From Udeniomyces pyricola (Eukaryota; Basidiomycota; Tremellomycetes; Cystofilobasidiales; Mrakiaceae): a stretch of 64,000 bases of DNA. The stretch is from positions 248,001-312,000 of the forward strand of contig BCIK01000031.1 of the NCBI GenBank assembly GCA_039545295.1, read 5' to 3'. Every line of letters starts with the position of its first letter. Positions within the stretch are counted from its first letter, which is position 1. A program made the position numbers and the translations under genes. A model generated the notes under the pieces. That model saw only the letters and a program-made list of their open reading frames with translations, was not told the origin of the DNA and did not search any database. This document shows positions 58,561 through 64,000 of this stretch, in pieces.

Positions 58561-60205
58561 GAGGAGGGGAGAGGGGAAGGATGGGAAAAGCGTAGTACAA
58601 GAAAAAGAAGAAAGGGTTAGCCAACCAGAAAGAAAAAAAAGGTCTCACGAAATGTCTTGTTGTTGTGTTTGTTGGAAAAGAAAAAAGGACAAGAAGAAGA
58701 ATAACAAAAACACAAGAAAAGAAAAAAAAAACACAAGAAACATCCCGTCGCGATAAATATATGAATATATATATATATACCTTTGCACATGTTAGCGGAG
58801 CAGCCGACTTTACATCCGTGTTGGGGGCCGTTTCGATCGACGCGTCGCTCGACGATCAACTTGTCGTCGGCCGTCCAGTAGGCTTTGTTCGTCGTTATGC
58901 GCGAGAAGAAGTCGGAGAGGTCGTGGTGCTGTTTTTTTTTTTTTTTAAATGTGACGCGCGTGAGAAGGATGGGGGTGGCAAGTACGGGGCAGGGAAGGGG
59001 GGGGGGGGAGGTTGTAAAGAGGGTAGGTGAGGTAGCCGGGGACATGGGCGGAGCACGTGAGGATTGGAAGAAGAAGAAAAAAACCGAGTTAGCTTCTCGA
59101 GCATCTAGCGAAGAACAAAAAAAAAAAAAACAATCTTCTATTGTTTTTTTGTTTTTTTTTTTTGGCTGGGATGTCTCTCCCTTCCCTCTTCCTCATCGGG
59201 CCCCTCACCCCACCATCGACTCCCAACGCTCTCCTTCCTCTTCATGCTCTACTTGAGAAACGTATGATCAATCAGCTTGCTTACCTTGAGGATGACATCA
59301 ATGTAGACTTGGTTCGAGTTGGACAAGCAAAAGAACGTCGATTCGGGCGATTGACACGCTTTCAAGTCGAGGATCGCTCGCTTCATCGCTGGGTGCTGAT
59401 CGATCCCATCGTTCCATCACACATAGACGCGTTCAAAGCATGATTAGATGAGGGAAAGAAAGGGGGTTAAGGGTCAGGATCGACGAAGGAGGAAGAGATA
59501 AGACAGCACGTTTAGCTTTCTTATCTATTTATCCATCTATCCTAGGCCTCTATCATCTTCCAAGCACAAGGACGTACGAAAGGGAGACCCTTGAGGACGT
59601 CCTCAATCTCGGCTCGAGTCGTGCCCTTGGTGTCTTGAAGCTTCTTGACGGTCTGAGCGCTGAAGAAAGAAACCGAAAGGATAATTTACGCGAGAGAGAG
59701 AGTGTGTGTGTGTGGGGAGAAGCAGGGGTAAGAAGGGTTTGGGTGAGAATGTGGGAGGTTTTCAGAAGGGCAAGAGCAAGATATGGGTACGTGAGCATGT
59801 GAGGGAAGGGGGCCGCCCGGGATTGAGCGGGATGAGGAGGAGAAAGGTGGGTTACCAACACGATATCAGTCCACTGAACGCCTTCCTTGGCGAGGTTCTC
59901 CATCTCCCTTCGGAGGGGCGTAGAGAGGGCCTCGAGGACGTATCGGTCAGTGTCTTGGTCGACGAGGGACCTGGGTCAGGTGAAAAGGGAATGGCAAGCC
60001 AAAGTGAGTCAAAGGGAAAGAGAAAGGAGCAAGGAAGCGACGACGCGTTTGAAAGACAGAGACTGAGCGAGTCCAACGGGGCAGGGGGGGGGGGGATATG
60101 AGTCAAGAGAAACGCGATGGCCAAGATGGGCCATCGAAGGAGAGAGAAACCTAAAAGCTGGATTCACCAATCGAAATCGTAGACGACGAGCTGCTTGGGG
60201 GTCAT
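57985..60205 (-). CDS. PHOSPHO-type HAD phosphatase
   Basis: Seven exons close exactly in phase to 250 residues, the normal family size: 60205-60168, 59970-59860, 59659-59578, 59395-59285, 58928-58781, 58476-58374, 58144-57985. HAD motif I is VVYDFDWSLVDQDTD (nucleophile Asp10, general acid Asp12), motif II is FFCLSNSN, and motif IV is IYVGDGGNDFCPLLRL. A Cys/His patch (GPQHGCKVGCSANMCKG) matches the PHOSPHO1/PHOSPHO2 group, which hydrolyses phosphocholine and phosphoethanolamine (PHOSPHO1) or pyridoxal phosphate (PHOSPHO2). The C-terminus is ATDLALVREDRELQ and ends VEEFYAEGGIARVGF; the longer minus-strand ORF ending at 57888 is in another frame. No signal peptide, so cytosolic. One intron carries a 31-base poly-C on the sense strand, and exon 6 follows an AAG acceptor. 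Which substrate is used cannot be read from sequence. Confidence 0.92.
58529..58559. repeat. 31-base poly-G tract in a phosphatase intron
   Basis: Thirty-one consecutive G on the plus strand (poly-C in the minus-strand pre-mRNA) lie in the intron between exons 5 and 6 of the PHOSPHO-like gene. Confidence 0.9.
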
Positions 60206-60673
60206 GATGGAGCGATGAACGTGAGGAAGAATAGGGGAGGAGGAGGAAGATATCTGGTGTTTGACGAGACGACGTGGGTGAGTTTCGAGTTGGTTCAGAG
60301 CGAGATTTCGGTTCGGCTGTCCTTCCGAAATCACCTCATTTTCCATCCCCCAATACATATATAACGCTAACGTAACCTTTGATTCCTCGTCCATCTTTCT
60401 TTGGCCTTTTTCAAAAGTTGCATTTGGTGGTCTATTCGATGGCATTCCAACCATTCTATCAAACCGTTCAAACATCCTTCCAGTTTCAAAACGTCAAGAA
60501 AGAAAACGAGCACAAGAGAGAGAGAGTGACAAGAACAAAAACTAACTACCAAGAATTGACTGATCGCCGGGATCTGCACTACCAAGCTCCCCCTCGATTC
60601 CTTCATCTCTTTCCTTCACAGCTACATATACTCCACTCTATACATGCAAGCAGCTAGGTTTGAACCAACCCTA
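60206..60673. promoter_or_regulatory. Upstream region of the PHOSPHO-like gene
   Basis: About 470 bases upstream of ATG 60205 on the minus strand, reaching the stop of the next minus-strand gene. A TATATA element lies at 60356-60361, about 150 bases upstream of the start. No gene seen. Confidence 0.4.
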
Positions 60674-62452
60674 TCACTTTGATGTTCTAGCCCGACGATG
60701 TCCCCCATCCGTCCCACCCTTGGTCTCATCCCGCCTGGTCACGCCAACGCACAACTGCCACTCCCCCTTCCCACTCCTCTGAAAGACTGGGCTTGGCAAA
60801 AGATGATGCTCAAACACCCACGCTTCCGGCGGAGATGCCCCTCGACGACACCCATCATCATCCTGACCATCGTTCCCTCCACCACCACCACCATTCATAC
60901 GACGGTGTGTATCCCCCACGACAGCGACGTCATCTCCTTGATCCAACGCTACCGATGCCGAGACCGCCTCTTCGACGGTGGGTGTCGTTTGGGCAAGCTT
61001 CTCGGTCGCCTGGATATGCCTCGAAAGGACCGTGGGCGTGGCATGGTACGATCGACGAGGGATCATGAGGGATTTCGAGCGAATAGGATGGGCGAGCGAG
61101 GACGAAGAGAGGAGAGATAGGGGCGCCGGTGGAGAGTGACGGTGATATAACTTTGGACTGCTCGTGGATGACGTCGGAGTCGTTGTCGACGCTAATCCTG
61201 CTGATGACGATGAGATGGGCGATATGGTTTGTCGACGGTTCGATCGACGACGATGCTCGAGCGATGGCAGGCGGGGGGAACCAGGCGAGGCTGTAGAAGA
61301 TGGTGAGGAGGATGGTAAAAAGGAAGTCGATGGAAGAAGCGTCGTTGAGACGGAACCACCGGATACTTGGGGTTGAGTAGAATGAACAGCGGCAAAGGTC
61401 GTGTTGCAGGTCGGAGGTGAATGATTTTTGATGTGGGAGACTTCAGTGAGAACGGGTGGGCGATGTGGAGGATAAGGGTTCGACGCTTCGTGAGACTGCG
61501 ATGGCGACGGCTTCTGTTCCCCTCCCACAATTAACTCCGACTCGACTCCATTTTCAGACGGCGCGCACACAACACCCTCGGTCGTTCCCGTCAAGGGACC
61601 CGAGCTCCGTACCAGAGGCGCTTGAAAAACGAGTCGAGTCAAGCTTCGTCGCTTCTCCTGCTTGACGGGGCCAGGTACGGATGGATCGGTTTCCTCGGAC
61701 GGCCAGCCTTTCGAGAGGAGCCGAGGTGGAACTGGCGTCTCGATGACGCGCGCAGAGAGGGAAGGATGATATGTATGTTGTGAAGGTGTTCCTGGTGCAA
61801 GGTTATCCATGATACGTGGACTAGAAGAGGTGGGGTTATGGATCGAGGTCGGGGAGGCAGTCGTCGGGCTCGAGCGCGATCGATCGTACCGGGGGTCCGA
61901 AGGGTTGCGAGAGCGTAGCATGTGAGGATGAGGTGGCGATTCGATGGGTTGATGAGAAGTTGGTGGGTTACGTGCTGGGAAAGTCCCCGGAGACACGACC
62001 GGAAGAGTCAGCGTTGGCGAATGGGATGGGGAACTCGATCGAGAGAGGGGTAAGAAAGCGCCTGCGGTCGTATGCCGACTTCGAAGCGAGGGACGTTGGC
62101 GAGACAGTGATGGGGAGGGTTGAGAAGCTGACGTCGGGTTTGACATATCGTTGGAGAGTACTGTAGAGTTGGGGTATACTAATGGAGCAAGGTGACGGAA
62201 TTGGTCTTTTGATGAGCCAGCAGGGCTAGGGCGTGAGGGGGATGAATGCGAGCGAGCGGGTCGTTGCTTGATGGAAAGACTTCCTGCTTCGTGCGCCTTA
62301 GACTCGGTCGATCTCGTGCCAAAGGTTAGATCAGGGCTCTGAGTTATGTGAGAATCTTCGATGCCGAGGGCGAAGCCTGCGACGGTCGCATCGAGGCCGG
62401 GCGAAGGCGCAGTGGCAGGTGTCGAGTCCGGGTCGGGTGCGATAGTGGGCAT
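60674..62452 (-). CDS. Ser/Pro/Thr-rich protein of unknown function
   Basis: A single-exon frame of 592 residues starts at ATG 62452 (MPTIAPDPDSTPATAP); the open frame continues upstream to about 62614 without an ATG. Composition is strongly Ser/Pro/Thr/Arg-biased over the whole length, with many SSP and TP dipeptides that could be kinase sites, a basic segment (KQEKRRSLTRLVFQAP, about residues 280-300) that is the least repetitive part, RSKSLMIPRRSYHATPT near residue 460, and a His/Gly/Asp-rich stretch with GGGGGGNDGQDDDG near the end. No domain or membrane segment is recognisable. A disordered, phosphorylated regulatory protein is a reasonable guess. ORFs on the opposite strand are its shadows. 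Confidence 0.6.
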   Translation of the reverse strand: MPTIAPDPDSTPATAPSPGLDATVAGFALGIEDSHITQSPDLTFGTRSTESKAHEAGSLSIKQRPARSHSSPSRPSPAGSSKDQFRHLAPLVYPNSTVLSNDMSNPTSASQPSPSLSRQRPSLRSRHTTAGAFLPLSRSSSPSHSPTLTLPVVSPGTFPARNPPTSHQPIESPPHPHMLRSRNPSDPRYDRSRSSPTTASPTSIHNPTSSSPRIMDNLAPGTPSQHTYHPSLSARVIETPVPPRLLSKGWPSEETDPSVPGPVKQEKRRSLTRLVFQAPLVRSSGPLTGTTEGVVCAPSENGVESELIVGGEQKPSPSQSHEASNPYPPHRPPVLTEVSHIKNHSPPTCNTTFAAVHSTQPQVSGGSVSTTLLPSTSFLPSSSPSSTASPGSPRLPSLEHRRRSNRRQTISPISSSSAGLASTTTPTSSTSSPKLYHRHSPPAPLSLLSSSSLAHPIRSKSLMIPRRSYHATPTVLSRHIQATEKLAQTTPTVEEAVSASVALDQGDDVAVVGDTHRRMNGGGGGGNDGQDDDGCRRGASPPEAWVFEHHLLPSPVFQRSGKGEWQLCVGVTRRDETKGGTDGGHRRARTSK

Positions 62453-64000
62453 GCTGCCGAGCCGGCGATGGTCAACCGAAGAGGGGCGTAAGTGTGTGAA
62501 GACGGGCAGTGAAGATGGAGTGTGGGTCAAGAGCGAACGGATTATGAAAAAGAAGATGTGAGCCAGCTCGCACAGGGGGTTCAAAAGGGAGCAGGGGCAA
62601 ACAGGTAATACCAAAGCAATGACGTTCTGATTCGCAGGTCGGAACGAGGAGTGATGGGTGATGGCCCGTTGGTAAGGGGAGTATATATGGAGTGCGATCT
62701 TGGGGATATCTAGGGGTCAGCCGGTCGACCACTGCGCGGTGAAGGGATGCCAAAAAAGGGGGGGCTCGACCACCCGTGAGTGCCGGGCGAGGGAAACAAG
62801 AGAACAACTATTCGGACAGAGCAATATAGAGAGAGGATAGATATGGTCGTTGGATCCAGAGAGCCAAGATGTATAAAGTCAATGAGAACGACACTCTTTC
62901 TCGAGATTGTTTTTATGCATGACATGTTCATCATCAAGTGGGAAAGTAAAGGAGGAGGGGGGGGGGGGGGAGAAAAGGGGTTCCATGCCCTGGGGAAGTC
63001 GACGTCGCCCTGGGCATGGACGTGTGAGCCCGGAATAGTCAGGTCGAAACAGGGGGGTCCTGCTCGGGGAGTTTTGGCAGGCCGAAGTTTCGGCAACACG
63101 TGTGCGGGGGTCGCGGAGTGAGGTAACAGTCGTAAGCATGACTGTGTTGAGATTGTTGCGAGGTGTAGATGAGACGAGGTTAATTGACGGTCGATGAGGG
63201 CCATGGGACGATGATGAGAGAGCTGCAGTACCGGTGGGGGAAGAATGAGAGGATCGAGCGTGTTGAGGGGCAAGCGCGCATATGAACTTGGCATGCGAGC
63301 CAAAGTTGAGAGCACCGACGCGACTGGCTCGATCTGATTCAAACATCGCGACCGCTGGTCATACCAACTAGAACCTCATCGTTATTTTCGTGACCTCAAC
63401 CACTTTGATTCAATAACGTGATATATCGGAGCAAGGCAACATGAGATAATAACGTGACATAACAAAAAGATGTCCGACGTCCATTCCCAAAGCCCTTGGG
63501 TTGGGAAGACTCCCAAGGACCTCTGGCCCTACGCCACAAGGTAGTAAGCCAAGAGCGCACACGACCAAAGAGAGGGAGCAATATACAAAGCGACGTTGGG
63601 GGGAATGTGGTTCTCCTGAAGTTCAGGAAGGCTCCCTTCTTGGAGAAACGAAGGGAACCGCAGTGAGGTCCTAAAGGAGCCTCCTCCAGTGATGGAAGAA
63701 AAAGGGCAAGGGGGAAAGGGGGGCGAGTCGTTTTCAAGGGCAGGTGATTTGTCAGTTAGAAGGGTTGTCTGGGGGACCGGCCATGCACGAGCTCGTGTTC
63801 ATTCGTCGTCCCCCCTCAGATCCTCAGAATCGTTTATTTGTAGACGTCGCTTCGACATTCATATATCTATCGGCTGCTCCATGTTGGTACAGCATCCTGC
63901 ATGGTACTGTCGCCTTCAATAGTGTAACATGAGGGGATGTAATCTCAGATCTCTGACAGACCCAGGTACAGACAGGTCCCCATCATCAGCGCATCAGCAG
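62453..64000. other. Gene-free end of the window
   Basis: Upstream region of the preceding gene and further sequence with no supportable gene. A poly-G run lies at 62956-62970. Bases 63480-63690 contain several short inverted repeats (for example CCTGAAGTTCAGG near 63616). ORFs here lack recognisable motifs. Confidence 0.45.

Noticed and set aside
63396..63922. ORFs and short inverted repeats near the window end as a possible transposon or RNA gene
   Set aside because: No terminal repeats, transposase motif or stable long hairpin could be identified.

Overview
The window is nuclear DNA from an intron-rich fungus, most likely a basidiomycete and possibly a Pucciniomycotina/Microbotryomycetes-type yeast; the phylum-level call is firmer than the subphylum. 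The evidence is the gene content (sterol C24-methyltransferase, Zn2Cys6 and C2H2 regulators, a Grg1/CCG-1 stress protein, mitochondrial FAD glycerol-3-phosphate dehydrogenase) and the gene structure: up to 19 short exons per gene, introns of about 70-350 bases, donors mostly GTACGT/GTGCGT/GTCAGT/GTGAGT, and several exons under 30 bases. There is no operon logic, no rRNA, no tRNA and no CRISPR that I can see. I rebuilt exons by hand from splice sites, reading phase and conserved motifs; where every phase closes, coordinates are given to the base.

Layout: (1) end of a low-complexity protein (+, <2-3105); (2) a long Ser-rich protein with a ubiquitin-like N-terminus, probably spliced to an F-box-like exon (-, 4365-8153); (3) an unrecognised, probably mitochondrial protein (+, 8536-11242); (4) a protein with two DUF3072-like repeats (-, 11886-13343); (5) Grg1/CCG-1 (+, 14110-14536), divergent from (4); (6) a prolyl oligopeptidase in 19 exons (+, 15356-20399); (7) an ABC-F ATPase in 17 exons (-, 20680-25695); (8) a C2H2 transcription factor (-, 27187-29027); (9) sterol C24-methyltransferase ERG6 (-, 30733-33385); (10) an MFS sugar-transporter-like protein (+, 34344-36800); (11) mitochondrial glycerol-3-phosphate dehydrogenase with C-terminal EF-hands (+, 38676-42973); (12) a Zn2Cys6 transcription factor (-, 44447-50740); (13) a Yippee-family zinc protein (+, 51561-52496); (14) a choline/ethanolamine kinase (+, 53685-~56738); (15) a PHOSPHO-type HAD phosphatase (-, 57985-60205); (16) a Ser/Pro-rich protein of unknown function (-, 60674-62452). 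The last 1.5 kb holds no supported gene.

Most genes are ordinary housekeeping or regulatory genes without an obvious shared pathway. The one neighbour pair with a plausible biochemical link is the choline kinase and the PHOSPHO-like phosphatase, which face each other tail to tail and could make and remove phosphocholine/phosphoethanolamine. I found no clearly new multi-gene system. The most unusual observations concern gene structure: the ERG6 reading frame closes only if a 2-base micro-exon (or an equivalent recursive splice) is used, and micro-exons of 11-30 bases repeatedly fall inside conserved motifs.
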